A stretch of DNA of 64,000 nt from Candidatus Saccharimonadota bacterium (GCA_017511865.1 JAFWIQ010000015.1:1-64000), one strand, 5' to 3'. Numbered from the stretch's first letter, positions 28,671 through 37,516 are shown. The notes: a model not told the origin generated them from the letters alone. Translations and numbers: made by a program.

Positions 28671-30161
28671 TTAAAAATTCGTTCTCATGTAATTTTTGTA
28701 CAAATCAGAATAATCAACCGTATCAGAAACGTCGCTAAAATCAAACCATTTTATCTCGATACCTTCTGACGGATTCAATATTACATTGTCTTCTATGACG
28801 AATTCGGAAACGATAAATATAAGTGGTCGATCAGCCGATTTGTCTATCATTTTAAATATTTTTGGAGAAGTTTCAATTCGAAAATCAATAAGTCCGATCT
28901 CTTCTTTTAGCTCTCTTTTTAATGCCTCCTCAATAGTTTCATTATGCTCTAATCCACCACCTGGAAGATCCCATTTTTTGCCATCTTCTTTTACTAGTAA
29001 AATTTTATCATTTTGTTTTATTTTTGCTTTGACTGATACTCTATAGTATGCATTCTTTATTCGTTCTTTATCTAGGAATTCTTCTAGATAATTAGCGATT
29101 TCGCTCGCCCCATCTTTACCGAGCGGAAATCTATTTTTTACTTCATGGTCGTCAATAAGATACTTCGACATCGTATTGACCGCTTCATTAAAAATTTGTA
29201 CATTTTTTAATGCTTCCATAGTATATTCTTCGACCTTCATACTTAATCCGCTTAAATGATCCGTTCCCGCCTCGAATTGCTCAGCTCCACGGTTAAATGT
29301 CTCGCTGAGCTCAATACCGACATTCGACATTCTATCTGCGATTAATTGCGGTATATGACTACCGTTGAATGCGGGTGTAAACAAGGGGTTAATGCCTGAA
29401 GCTAACGACTCCAAAGTCGTTTCTATCCCTGGCGAAATGAAAGCATGGGTAGCTGGGAGAAAATATTCGGCAGTATTAGTACAATTAATGAGATACTTAA
29501 TTCCTAATGAATCCAGTTCGGCAAGTACATCCTTTTTGTTTAATTGCGGTGGTAAAATAAAAATAAAATCATCATATTCCCATCTAGCTCGTTTGGCAGA
29601 TTCAACAATAACCGCAAGGCACCAATCGTAGTACGCTCTTCCATAGGCATCTCCTAAGTATGGAGATCTTAACCCGCCAGGATAGAATACTAACTTTTTA
29701 TGCTTCTTTGGTAAATCCGCCAAAAAACCAGGGGATAATATTGCACCCACCTCATGAAACTCTTTTGTCCTATTAATTTCTTCCAGTAACGGGTCCTTAA
29801 AAAATTTTTGCGATAAAGTTAATATGGCTGGATAATTATATTCTCTTTCGAACCATCCCCGAAGCCAAAATAAGGAGTCTGCGAAAACTAATGGAGTGTT
29901 TGACGGATTGATTATTTTTGTGCTTATATCTAAATACGAAACTACAACTTTAGATCTTAAATCGGCAAGGTTTATTTCGGTTCTATATCTATACTCATAC
30001 GCCAATACGCCAGCATCATTTGTTAGTTTTAGTGTATTTTTGTCGCCCAAGATTTTTACACTATAACCTCGTTTTATCAATTCTCGCGCAATGGCAAGTG
30101 ATTTTCCGGTTGGGCCAAAGCCAAACGGCGCAGCAATAATAGTTACATCTGTTGATTTCAT
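28671..30161 (-). CDS. GT-B-type glycosyltransferase fused to a NUDIX hydrolase domain
   Basis: 496 residues. The first 350 or so have a GT-B look: N-terminal GFGPTGKSLAIA, a Rossmann-like half, and a C-terminal half with HAFISPGIETTLESLASG, the place where nucleotide-sugar donors bind. Residues about 370-496 form a NUDIX domain with the box GGGLEHNETIEEALKREL then KEEIGL, matching GX5EX7REUXEEXGU. NUDIX enzymes split nucleoside diphosphates linked to another moiety, for example nucleotide sugars. The start is at 30161 (AAAGGAA 6 nt before); the frame is open 24 nt further up. It is last in a four-gene minus-strand operon, 2 nt after the kinase gene. Confidence 0.8.
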   Translation of the reverse strand: MKSTDVTIIAAPFGFGPTGKSLAIARELIKRGYSVKILGDKNTLKLTNDAGVLAYEYRYRTEINLADLRSKVVVSYLDISTKIINPSNTPLVFADSLFWLRGWFEREYNYPAILTLSQKFFKDPLLEEINRTKEFHEVGAILSPGFLADLPKKHKKLVFYPGGLRSPYLGDAYGRAYYDWCLAVIVESAKRARWEYDDFIFILPPQLNKKDVLAELDSLGIKYLINCTNTAEYFLPATHAFISPGIETTLESLASGINPLFTPAFNGSHIPQLIADRMSNVGIELSETFNRGAEQFEAGTDHLSGLSMKVEEYTMEALKNVQIFNEAVNTMSKYLIDDHEVKNRFPLGKDGASEIANYLEEFLDKERIKNAYYRVSVKAKIKQNDKILLVKEDGKKWDLPGGGLEHNETIEEALKRELKEEIGLIDFRIETSPKIFKMIDKSADRPLIFIVSEFVIEDNVILNPSEGIEIKWFDFSDVSDTVDYSDLYKNYMRTNF

Positions 30162-30163
30162 TT

Positions 30164-30844
30164 TTATTCCTTTATCCAATCCCATTTTTTATAACTTGGT
30201 AAACTTAAATCATAAACCAATCTATAATACTCTAATCTCTTATCGCGAGAGCTTATTCCCAGCTCATTTAGAAACATGCTTTCGTATTTCTTTCCAAAAT
30301 TTCCTCTAATTGTCCACGATAAAATAGCAATGTCTAGCATTTTGTCGCCAATATGCATATCTCCTAGGTCGATTACCCCAATAGCATGTCCGTCATTATC
30401 GAAGACTATATTTACTGGACATAAATCACCATGCACGACTCGCAAATCTTCACTTGCACAAGTTGGTCTTTGTTGAAGTATTTTAAGAAGTTCGTTTTTT
30501 GTCTTGCTCTTAAAATCTGGATGTAAATGGCTTCTATTTTCTAAATTAGGTAACTTTAGCCATTCTGGGGTTAAATCTATTTCGGTATCGAGTTTTTCAT
30601 CCCAGAGTTTAAAAATAATTTTTATATATTCTTTAATAAAGTGCTCTGGAGGATATTGTTGTTTGAAACATGTCGAGTCGCCTGCTCCAATTCTTTCCGT
30701 AAAAAGAGTTGAATTTTTGAGCTCAAACTTTTGCGGAGTGAGTAGCTGGCAAAATGAATCTTTAGCGATTTTTAATCTTTTATACTCATTTTCGAGCTCA
30801 TATTTATACTCTGCCGGTCTTCGTTTTTTATATATCATTTGCAT
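30164..30844 (-). CDS. Aminoglycoside-phosphotransferase-like small-molecule kinase
   Basis: 226 residues. The C-terminal kinase lobe carries the catalytic loop VVHGDLCPVNIVF and the metal-binding IDLGDMHIGDK, the APH/choline-kinase signature. The N-lobe is short (family usually about 260 or more). The substrate could be a sugar, an amino-alcohol or an aminoglycoside. In this cassette with an epimerase and glycosyltransferase a sugar is the more natural guess. It overlaps the 2-epimerase gene by 10 nt. Confidence 0.82.
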   Translation of the reverse strand: MQMIYKKRRPAEYKYELENEYKRLKIAKDSFCQLLTPQKFELKNSTLFTERIGAGDSTCFKQQYPPEHFIKEYIKIIFKLWDEKLDTEIDLTPEWLKLPNLENRSHLHPDFKSKTKNELLKILQQRPTCASEDLRVVHGDLCPVNIVFDNDGHAIGVIDLGDMHIGDKMLDIAILSWTIRGNFGKKYESMFLNELGISSRDKRLEYYRLVYDLSLPSYKKWDWIKE

Positions 30845-32154
30845 AATAAATCCAATCTTTGTTCTTCGGTTTTAAAAAGCCCATTATTGTTGTCTACATG
30901 TTCAAGAACATAGTCGACAATCTTCCGGGAAACATTATTACCGTATAAAGGCTCTGCGATGCCAGTATCGATGCCTACTATCTCGTTGATGATTTTTGTG
31001 ACAAAAACATCATTAATTAACGGAATAAGTATATTATTTCCATAAATGATACTCTCAATTCTATCGGTTCCGTAACGCAAGGTAACGCATTGTTTATGTA
31101 ATATATTTGTTTCTTCTTGGAGACCTCCGGAATCTGTAACCACAAGTTTGCTATTGTTTATTATTTTTACCGTATCAGAATGGTGTGCTATTGGTTTTAG
31201 CGCCATAAATGTATTTTTATACTTTTCTTCAATTTTCTTAAATTCGATTTCACTACACATTCTAACACCGCGATTAAACATAGGGTGCATTATTAATAAA
31301 ACTTTGTGACCATTATATAAGATTCCTTCTAGAGTTTTGAGGACGATTTTGAAGCGTTTTGGGTTCTCGCATGTTTCCCGTCTATGTATTGTGAAAAATA
31401 TATAATCCGATAAGTGTAATCTGGATATTTTCTTATCGTAAAATGGTTTTTCTAGCGCAGAATATACTGCGTCACTTATCGTATTACCTATTGTCGTAGT
31501 ACCACTAGTAAGGCCACGCTCGGAAATAATATTTTGGTAGTTTATTTCATTTGGAGCTAGTCTTATAGCGGAAACAACATCTATCATGCGCGTATCAATT
31601 TGTTCCGGGAATGGCTCAAATGAACCATATTCATAATTTTTTATGTCTTTTAAATCCTTTAAATAATCAGCTATATTAAATTTGTTATTATTAATTGCGG
31701 AAATATGTTTCTGATAAACACTTGATTTCGGAGTCATTGTCCTCAAGCCGGCCTCAACGTGGACCGGTGCGATTTTCTGAAGAATTGATCCAAGCGCAGC
31801 GCCGCAAGCCGTTAGCGTATCACCATGAACGTATGGTACGATAATTTTGCGAGTCTTTTTTAGGCTAGACATGAGTAAATCTGTTTGCTGGATGATTTGG
31901 CCAAGTTTTTCATTTAAGGTCCCTCGTATCTTAAAATTTATATCCACGGTTATTTTAAGCTCAGCAAGAATACCTCTTGAGTTACTGAAGTCATAATGTT
32001 GACCAGAATGACACGCTATAACTAACTCGGATCTTTTTTGAAGCTCATGATAAAGTGGTGCCATTTTTATGATGTCTGGCTTTGTGCCAATAAAAATTAG
32101 ATGGATAACATTATTGTCGCTAGCATTTATTCGCCTAATCAGTTTTTTATTCAC
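30835..32154 (-). CDS. UDP-N-acetylglucosamine 2-epimerase-like protein
   Basis: 439 residues, longer than the usual 370-380. Motifs: FIGTKPDIIKMAPLY, CHSGQHYD, VPYVHGDTLTACGAALG, HVEAGLRT, TIHRRETCENP, LIMHPM and VVTDSGGLQEE. An extra stretch of about 35 residues (starting KSSVYQKHIS) separates HVEAGLRT from the segment that normally follows it. The reaction is UDP-GlcNAc to UDP-ManNAc or release of ManNAc. The start is GTG at 32154; a TATAAT (minus, 32167-32162) ends 7 nt upstream, so the message is leaderless. Confidence 0.88.
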   Translation of the reverse strand: MNKKLIRRINASDNNVIHLIFIGTKPDIIKMAPLYHELQKRSELVIACHSGQHYDFSNSRGILAELKITVDINFKIRGTLNEKLGQIIQQTDLLMSSLKKTRKIIVPYVHGDTLTACGAALGSILQKIAPVHVEAGLRTMTPKSSVYQKHISAINNNKFNIADYLKDLKDIKNYEYGSFEPFPEQIDTRMIDVVSAIRLAPNEINYQNIISERGLTSGTTTIGNTISDAVYSALEKPFYDKKISRLHLSDYIFFTIHRRETCENPKRFKIVLKTLEGILYNGHKVLLIMHPMFNRGVRMCSEIEFKKIEEKYKNTFMALKPIAHHSDTVKIINNSKLVVTDSGGLQEETNILHKQCVTLRYGTDRIESIIYGNNILIPLINDVFVTKIINEIVGIDTGIAEPLYGNNVSRKIVDYVLEHVDNNNGLFKTEEQRLDLLCK

Positions 32155-32202
32155 AATGATAATTATACTAAATTTTCATAAAAAATATCAGAGTCTCTCT
32201 AG

Positions 32203-32230
32203 AAAAAAGGCGCCAAATTATGGCGCCTTT
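32203..32230 (-). terminator. Terminator overlapping the end of the HAD gene
   Basis: On the minus strand AAAGGCGCC (32230-32222) pairs with GGCGCCTTT (32214-32206), followed by a T run to 32203. The stop codon of the HAD gene lies in the loop. Confidence 0.75.
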
Positions 32231-32886
32231 GAGGTGAAAGAAAAACCAAGTTTTAACAAATCTTCTTTCAGCGTTTCGCTGCTACTAAAATGAATCGATA
32301 GAATATTAGACCTATTGGCATTGTCGATATTTTGCCTAGAATCATCTATAAAAATGACATCATTACTACTTATACTATTATCCTGAAAAAAAATTGTAAA
32401 AAAGTCATCGTCGCGCTTAATTCTGCCGCAATCATATGACCAATACGCTTTATCAATCAAGTTAAATATATCGCGATGCCAATTCGTAATATGCTCACGA
32501 TATTCTTTAATATGATCAGACACAATGTAGTATTTCGGAGAGCAACCATTAGGTAAGATTAATCTACTATATAAATCAAGTGTTCCAGGTATGGTCTTTT
32601 TCATATTTAATGTGAAAAGATCTCTCATATCAGCTATAGAGAGTATATCGCCCCACAGACCATCTAAATATAAACACTCCCAATATTCTTCTTCAGAAAT
32701 TCTCCCACGCATTAAATCATTGAAAGCTGAATATGTGCTAGCAAATCTAATTGAGAATTCATTTCCGAAGCTCTCGCCGTATTTATTCGATATAGCATCA
32801 TCTAATCCGATTATTCCGCCAATCAGAACATCCGATAAATCCGTTAGTATAGTAGTAACGGACATTAAATTTAATTCACCGTTCAT
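32218..32886 (-). CDS. HAD-superfamily hydrolase-like protein
   Basis: 222 residues. Motif I is LTDLSDVLIGG (Asp present, second position Leu-Ser-Asp). A helical cap follows (about residues 25-100), then motif II YIVSDH, a Lys region GRIKRDD and motif IV VIFIDDSRQNIDNA. This is the haloacid-dehalogenase/phosphatase layout. AAAGGAGG before the ATG is a strong ribosome site, and TGATATAAT lies upstream near 32940 on this strand. It heads the sugar cassette; a phosphatase role for a phosphorylated sugar is inferred. Confidence 0.82.
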   Translation of the reverse strand: MNGELNLMSVTTILTDLSDVLIGGIIGLDDAISNKYGESFGNEFSIRFASTYSAFNDLMRGRISEEEYWECLYLDGLWGDILSIADMRDLFTLNMKKTIPGTLDLYSRLILPNGCSPKYYIVSDHIKEYREHITNWHRDIFNLIDKAYWSYDCGRIKRDDDFFTIFFQDNSISSNDVIFIDDSRQNIDNANRSNILSIHFSSSETLKEDLLKLGFSFTSKAP

Positions 32887-33189
32887 AAATACCTCCTTTT
32901 AATGTGCGTAATTTTGCTAAATTAATATATGCTATATTATATCACATCCTAGAGTGAACTAATCGACTAAAAAAGTTCAAAAGTTTTACTCTGAATTTAT
33001 TGATTTTTCCGGCGGGGCGGGCGCTGAGGCGCCCCGCCGGAAGCGACCTTTTAGGCCGCTAGGGGGCTTTTGATCGGGCTTAGGTCGGGGGTAAACCCGT
33101 CAAAAGCCCTCTTTGTCCTATTCTGCTTTTGTGCTAAAATAAGTTCGGATGGTGTTATATAAATGCACTAGACTACGCAAAGGAGGTCC
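32887..33189. other. Intergenic stretch of 303 nt with a GC-rich three-hairpin block
   Basis: 33007-33042 is a perfect 13-bp GC stem with a 10-nt loop. 33042-33060 is a small hairpin. 33064-33109 closes with a perfect 10-bp stem (33064-33073 with 33100-33109) around a CGGG/CCCG inner stem and runs into CTCTTTG. The block is far richer in G+C than its surroundings. The left part holds the minus-strand promoter of the HAD gene. The right part (TGCTAAAAT near 33131-33139) is the likely promoter of the gene at 33190. No ORF is seen. The hairpins could be an ncRNA or a REP-like element. Confidence 0.6.
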
Positions 33190-33384
33190 ATGGAATTTGT
33201 GCGATTGAAATATGCAAACAATAAGTTAATTAATGCCAACCTAAAAGAGCATCGCGAGATAATTGAAGAATATATTAGCAAGAAAGGTTATACTTATTTG
33301 GGATTTGTGCCAGTTTTGTTTGGGCCAAGCGGGAAAACTTTGGAAATTGATTTAATTTTTAAAAAACCAGAACTTAAAAAATAA
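33190..33384 (+). CDS. Small hypothetical protein, 64 residues
   Basis: A perfect AAAGGAGGT site 5 nt before the ATG makes this a real gene. The fold suggestion is strand (MEFVRLKYANNK), helix (HREIIEEYISKKG), strand (YTYLGFVPVLF) and strand (KTLEIDLIFKK). That resembles small DUF4177-like proteins, a weak match by eye. It is soluble and has no partner gene apart from the oxidase 33 nt downstream. Confidence 0.75.
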   Translation: MEFVRLKYANNKLINANLKEHREIIEEYISKKGYTYLGFVPVLFGPSGKTLEIDLIFKKPELKK

Positions 33385-33417
33385 TTAGCTAAATTTTATG
33401 TTATAATCGTTAGCAGT

Positions 33418-35004
33418 ATGGGTAAAATCGCGAAATACCTAAATCAGTTAACGGTCGGTAACGTTTTTGACAATCCAGAAATTTTGGAGGCTTATTCTAC
33501 TGACCAGTCAGTACTAAAGATTAAACCGAAATTTGTGGCTTTTCCGGAATCTACCGAAGATATTCAAAAATTACTGAAGTTTTTTAGTCAACTTGCCAGT
33601 AAGGATATCAAAGTCGCCGTAACGGCTCGGGGGTCGGGGCTTGATGAGGGTGGAGCCGATCTTACCAACGGGATTATCGTCTCTACGGAAAAATTAAATA
33701 GGTTGCTTGAAATTGACCCAAGGGAAAGATTGGTGCGAGTGCAGTCGGGAATTACCTTGAAAGAGTTGAATACCGCACTTTCTGTTTCTGGACTAACGAT
33801 ACCGGTTGGCGGTAATAGCAATGAAACAATCGGTGGGCTGATTTCGAATTGTAAAAAAGATGAATACATGGGCAAATATGGTGGCATTATGAATTATGTC
33901 GAGCGGATTGAAGTGATCCTTGCAAATGGGGAATGCCTACAAACCGAGCGCCTAAAAAAATACGCAGTGGCCAAAAAAGCCACAGAAAAAACTTTTGAAG
34001 GGGAGATTTATCGTAAAGTTTCCAAAATTCTAAGAGAAAAGGAAGCCTTAATTCAAGAGATAGCAAAAACCAACAAAGGCCTAGCCGGATACCCGATGTT
34101 GACTAGAGTTCTAAAACGTGAAACCTTGGATTTGGCGCCGCTGTTTTTTGGTGCGCAAGGAACACTCGGGATAATTTCGGAGGTAATTTTAAAGGCGGTG
34201 CCAAGGCGAAAGCGTGCCGCTAGAGTAGTTGCTACCTTTAAGGAGATTGGCTCGGCCATGAAATATCTAGAAAAAGTAGCCGAGATGTCTCCACGTAAGC
34301 TTAATATCTATGATTTAAAAATTATCATGGAGGCTAGGGAGTCTGGTAAAAATCTTGATGGAGTCATCAGAAAGCTCGATGATGGATTTGCAGTGTTAGC
34401 GAGTTTTGACGAAAGAAGTAATGGTGCCATGAAAAAAATCATGAACCTAAGAGAAAAACTGCCGCGCAATGCAAAATTCATTTTTGAGTCTTTAGAAAAT
34501 CAGGCCATTCTGAACGAATTTGAAAATTCTTTAATTAATTATATAGGATACGTTAAAAATGGCGAACGGGTGCCGATTTTGACGGATTTCTATTTGCCAA
34601 AATACAATATTGAGAATTTTTTGAGCGATTTAAAAATTTTGGAAGAAAAGTTGGGCCTAGACATGGCATTATTTGGCTCCTTTAGCTCCTCAAACTATAG
34701 TTTAAGGCCTAAATTCGATCTGAAAGATAAAGATTTCAACAAAAAGGCAGCAACATTCCTAAAGGCGGGCGCCTTTATTGTCGATCGGCAAGGAGGCAAG
34801 ATAACTGGTGGAGCGCCAGAGGGCAGGCTCAAGGCCGTAGTTTCCAATATAGAGATGCCGGATGCCGAGAGGAGTCTGTATGAAGGAATCAAAAATATTT
34901 TTGATAGAAATGGTATTCTAAACCCAGACGTAAAACTCGGGGCAAATTCTAAATTTACTTTGACGCATTTTCGGAATACGAATCTGCCGAAGATTATGAT
35001 ATAA
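33418..35004 (+). CDS. FAD-linked oxidase (GlcD / D-lactate dehydrogenase-like)
   Basis: 528 residues. PCMH-type FAD-binding domain with KPKFVAFPESTEDIQ, TARGSGLDEGGADL and VGGNSNETIGGLISN, then a cap domain with FFGAQGTLGIISEV and the C-terminal RNGILNPDVKLG. The closest functional types are glycolate or D-lactate oxidoreductases; the substrate and electron acceptor cannot be read from sequence. TGT-TATAAT ends at 33407, 10 nt before the ATG, and there is no ribosome site. Confidence 0.87.
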   Translation: MGKIAKYLNQLTVGNVFDNPEILEAYSTDQSVLKIKPKFVAFPESTEDIQKLLKFFSQLASKDIKVAVTARGSGLDEGGADLTNGIIVSTEKLNRLLEIDPRERLVRVQSGITLKELNTALSVSGLTIPVGGNSNETIGGLISNCKKDEYMGKYGGIMNYVERIEVILANGECLQTERLKKYAVAKKATEKTFEGEIYRKVSKILREKEALIQEIAKTNKGLAGYPMLTRVLKRETLDLAPLFFGAQGTLGIISEVILKAVPRRKRAARVVATFKEIGSAMKYLEKVAEMSPRKLNIYDLKIIMEARESGKNLDGVIRKLDDGFAVLASFDERSNGAMKKIMNLREKLPRNAKFIFESLENQAILNEFENSLINYIGYVKNGERVPILTDFYLPKYNIENFLSDLKILEEKLGLDMALFGSFSSSNYSLRPKFDLKDKDFNKKAATFLKAGAFIVDRQGGKITGGAPEGRLKAVVSNIEMPDAERSLYEGIKNIFDRNGILNPDVKLGANSKFTLTHFRNTNLPKIMI

Positions 35005-35028
35005 TATACACAATATATAGGAGTTATT

Positions 35029-36309
35029 ATGAAAACAAAGTCTAAAAAACTTTCTGATTCGCGCGTAGAAATTACTGTTACTCTAGATAGTAACGATTTG
35101 AAGCCGGCTCGTAAAAAGGCGTTAGAAAAACTAGCAAAAGAAATAAAAGTTGAAGGATTCCGAAAAGGCAAGGTTCCGGTGGAAGTTGCCAAAAAATTTA
35201 TTCCAGAAAACGATCTAAATGCGGAGACCATTGATTTTGCCGTCAGAACTACAGTAATTGAGGCTTTTAAGCAAGCCGAGAAGTCACCCTTGGTGCTACC
35301 TAGCGTCAATGTCACCAAGTATGTTCCAGGGGAAATGGCTGAATATACCGCAACGGCAGATATTATCCCAGAGATTAAGTTGGGTGATTACAAGAAACTG
35401 GGCGTCAAAAAACCAGAAGCAAAAGTTACCGCTAAGGATATTGATGGGGTACTTAATAATCTCGCCAGTTCATTTGCAGAAAAAAAGGTGGTCAGGCGTG
35501 CAGCCAAGTTAGATGACGAGGTAATTATTGATTTTGTTGGCAAAAAAGACGGTGAGCCCTTTAAGGGCGGGTCAGCCAAGGATTATCATTTGGTTTTGGG
35601 ATCAAAATCTTTTATCCCTGGTTTTGAGGATGGTATCGTAGGTCATGAATCAGGCGACAAGTTTGAGCTGAAATTAACCTTCCCAAAAGATTATGGCGTG
35701 AAAGACCTCGCGGGCGCGAAAACGGTATTCGAGGTGCTTTTGAAGCAAGTTAATGAAGTGACTAAAGCCAAGATTGATGACGAAATGGCAAAAAAGTGTG
35801 GACCTTTTGATACGTTGGATGCTTTAAAAGCCGACATCAAGAAAAACTTAGAAGCACAAAATGAGCATCGTTTGGGTGAGAAGTTTAAAGATGAATTAAT
35901 TAAAGCCTTGGTAAAGGTTTCAAAGATTCCGGCCCCAGAAGTTTTGATTGATGACCAAATGCGCGTAATTCGCGACGATGTATCTAGAAACGCCGCCTCA
36001 CAAGGGATGAGTTTTGAAGATTTCTTGGAGCGAAACAACGAAACGGCGGAAAGCTGGGAGAAAGAAGCTCGCAAGATAGCCGAAGAGAGAGTGAGAGCCT
36101 CATTGGCGCTGCAAACTTTGGCCGTTGAACAAAAAATTACCGTATCAGATGATTTGGTAGCCGCAAAAATAGCCGAACTTAAAGATGTCTATAAAAAATC
36201 TCCCGAGGCACTAAAAAGCTTGAAGGACCCAAACGTAAAAATGGATATCAAGAATCGGATGATTATTGAAAACACTATAGACTTTTTGGTAAAAGAAAAC
36301 AGCAAGTAG
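35029..36309 (+). CDS. tig: Trigger factor, ribosome-bound chaperone and PPIase
   Basis: 426 residues. N-terminal ribosome-binding domain with signature VEGFRKGKVP (near residue 42), an FKBP-type PPIase domain (about 160-245: DEVIIDFVGKKDGEPFKGG, FIPGFEDGIVGHESG), then the helical C-terminal cradle. It meets nascent chains at the ribosome exit. TGATATAAT upstream and an AGGAG site 7 nt before the ATG give a short normal leader. Confidence 0.95.
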   Translation: MKTKSKKLSDSRVEITVTLDSNDLKPARKKALEKLAKEIKVEGFRKGKVPVEVAKKFIPENDLNAETIDFAVRTTVIEAFKQAEKSPLVLPSVNVTKYVPGEMAEYTATADIIPEIKLGDYKKLGVKKPEAKVTAKDIDGVLNNLASSFAEKKVVRRAAKLDDEVIIDFVGKKDGEPFKGGSAKDYHLVLGSKSFIPGFEDGIVGHESGDKFELKLTFPKDYGVKDLAGAKTVFEVLLKQVNEVTKAKIDDEMAKKCGPFDTLDALKADIKKNLEAQNEHRLGEKFKDELIKALVKVSKIPAPEVLIDDQMRVIRDDVSRNAASQGMSFEDFLERNNETAESWEKEARKIAEERVRASLALQTLAVEQKITVSDDLVAAKIAELKDVYKKSPEALKSLKDPNVKMDIKNRMIIENTIDFLVKENSK

Positions 36310-36336
36310 GGTAATATTGCAAACTTATACATAATC

Positions 36337-36528
36337 TTGCTTTTTGGGCGTATATGATGTATAATTTGGGTTAAGAGTTTCGGCTGGTTTGTGATTGCTG
36401 TGAACAAATCGGCAACGTGGCAAACGCTATATGTGTGGTTTTGAGGTGATTTTTGGCTGACAAAACGCTATATATAGCGTGGTATAGTCCACTATATATT
36501 ATATGTTAATCTAAGAAGAGGAATTTTA
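36337..36528 (+). promoter_or_regulatory. Promoter and long leader of the rpsL-rpsG operon
   Basis: TTGCTT (36337-36342), 17 bp, TATAAT (36360-36365); start near 36372. The leader of about 157 nt contains a perfect 16-bp palindrome (36465-36480) whose left half is also present at 36424-36432, plus several weaker stems near 36385-36420. A second AT-rich -10-like stretch lies at about 36490-36505. Ribosomal-protein leaders often bind an operon product; S7 is the usual repressor of this operon (family knowledge), so autoregulation here is an inference. Confidence 0.65.
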
Positions 36529-36942
36529 ATGCCAACTATTAATCAGTTGATTCGTAAGCCTCGCAAAAAGGCTCACAAAAAATCCAAATCTCCAGCACTT
36601 GGTTCTATTGTAAACACCTTGAAAACCAAGCGCTACGAGAAAGCCGCCCCTTTGAAGCGTGGGGTATGTATAAAAGTTACAACTAAGACACCGAAAAAAC
36701 CGAACTCCGCTATGCGAAAGGTAGCACGTGTACGTCTAACTAATGGTCAGGAAGTTTGGGCATATATCGGAGGAGAAGGTCACAATCTCCAAGAGCACGC
36801 AGTGGTCTTGGTGCGTGGTGGGCGTGTGCCAGATCTTCCTGGTGTTCGTTATCACATTGTACGTGGCACACTTGATTTGCAGGGCGTACAAGGTCGTAAA
36901 CAAGGCCGTTCTAAATACGGCGCAAAGAAGGAGGATAAGTAA
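36529..36942 (+). CDS. rpsL: Small-subunit ribosomal protein S12
   Basis: 137 residues. Decoding-centre loops: [17 protein letters not shown] (Lys equivalent to E. coli K42 present) and [19 protein letters not shown] then [10 protein letters not shown]. coli has Lys87 in VKDLPG where this protein has Pro101. An insert of about 13 residues near position 27-40 resembles the one in Firmicutes. GAGGAAT-type ribosome site. It heads the S12-S7 operon; EF-G and EF-Tu genes, often next, are absent here. Confidence 0.97.
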   Translation: MPTINQLIRKPRKKAHKKSKSPALGSIVNTLKTKRYEKAAPLKRGVCIKVTTKTPKKPNSAMRKVARVRLTNGQEVWAYIGGEGHNLQEHAVVLVRGGRVPDLPGVRYHIVRGTLDLQGVQGRKQGRSKYGAKKEDK

Positions 36943-36944
36943 TT

Positions 36945-37421
36945 ATGCCGCGCAAAACTACTAAGTCCTTAGCTCGTAAGGTTAATCCAGATCGCAAATA
37001 CCAATCAATCTTGGTGCAAAGATTAATAAATAAATCAATGCTAAATGGAAAAAAGCAAGTTGCTGAACGAGCCGTTTATTCCGCAATTGAGGGCGCTGCT
37101 AAAAAATTGAAGTCAGAAAACCCAGTGGAAGTATTAGAAAAAGCGATTGCCAATGTATCTCCGGATTTTGAAGTAAAGTCTCGTCGTGTTGGTGGGGCAA
37201 ATTACCAAATCCCATTCCCAATTGCTGGACATCGTCAACTCCATTTTGCGTTTTCTTGGTTGGTGCAATCAGCAAGGGATCGCAAAGGCATGCCATACAC
37301 AAAGCGTTTGGAGGCAGAAATTATTGATGCCTACAACGAAACCGGTGCAGCTTTCAAGAAAAAAGAAGATTGCCACCGCATGGCAGAGGCAAACAGAGCA
37401 TTCGCTCACTTTGCGAGATAA
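36945..37421 (+). CDS. rpsG: Small-subunit ribosomal protein S7
   Basis: 158 residues, typical length. Basic N-terminus (MPRKTTKSLARKVNPD), LINKSMLNGKKQVAERAVYSA, ANVSPDFEVKSRRVGGANYQIP (in parts) and a C-terminal HRMAEANRAFAHF. It nucleates assembly of the 30S head by binding the 3' domain of 16S rRNA. It lies 2 nt after rpsL, with a GGAGG site inside the end of rpsL, and is followed by a terminator. Confidence 0.97.
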   Translation: MPRKTTKSLARKVNPDRKYQSILVQRLINKSMLNGKKQVAERAVYSAIEGAAKKLKSENPVEVLEKAIANVSPDFEVKSRRVGGANYQIPFPIAGHRQLHFAFSWLVQSARDRKGMPYTKRLEAEIIDAYNETGAAFKKKEDCHRMAEANRAFAHFAR

Positions 37422-37426
37422 CTTAC

Positions 37427-37460
37427 AAAAAAAAGAATCCCATTGGGGATTCTTTTTTTT
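37427..37460 (+). terminator. Rho-independent terminator of rpsL-rpsG
   Basis: Stem about 37428-37441 with 37446-37459, 4-nt loop, eight T. Confidence 0.92.
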
Positions 37461-37516
37461 GTGCGCACATTTGAAAAAACGTGATATAATAGGCATAAGT
37501 AGAATTAGGAGGCAAA

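Noticed and set aside
33007-33114. SRP, RNase P or 6S RNA
   Set aside because: None of the signature loops (GGAAGGAAGCAG, GAGGAAAGTCC) or closing stems are present.
32890-33190. Attachment site pairing with tRNA-Leu(UAG) to bound the 28-33 kb island
   Set aside because: No copy of the tRNA 3' end was found near the far side of the island, so integration at that tRNA is not supported.
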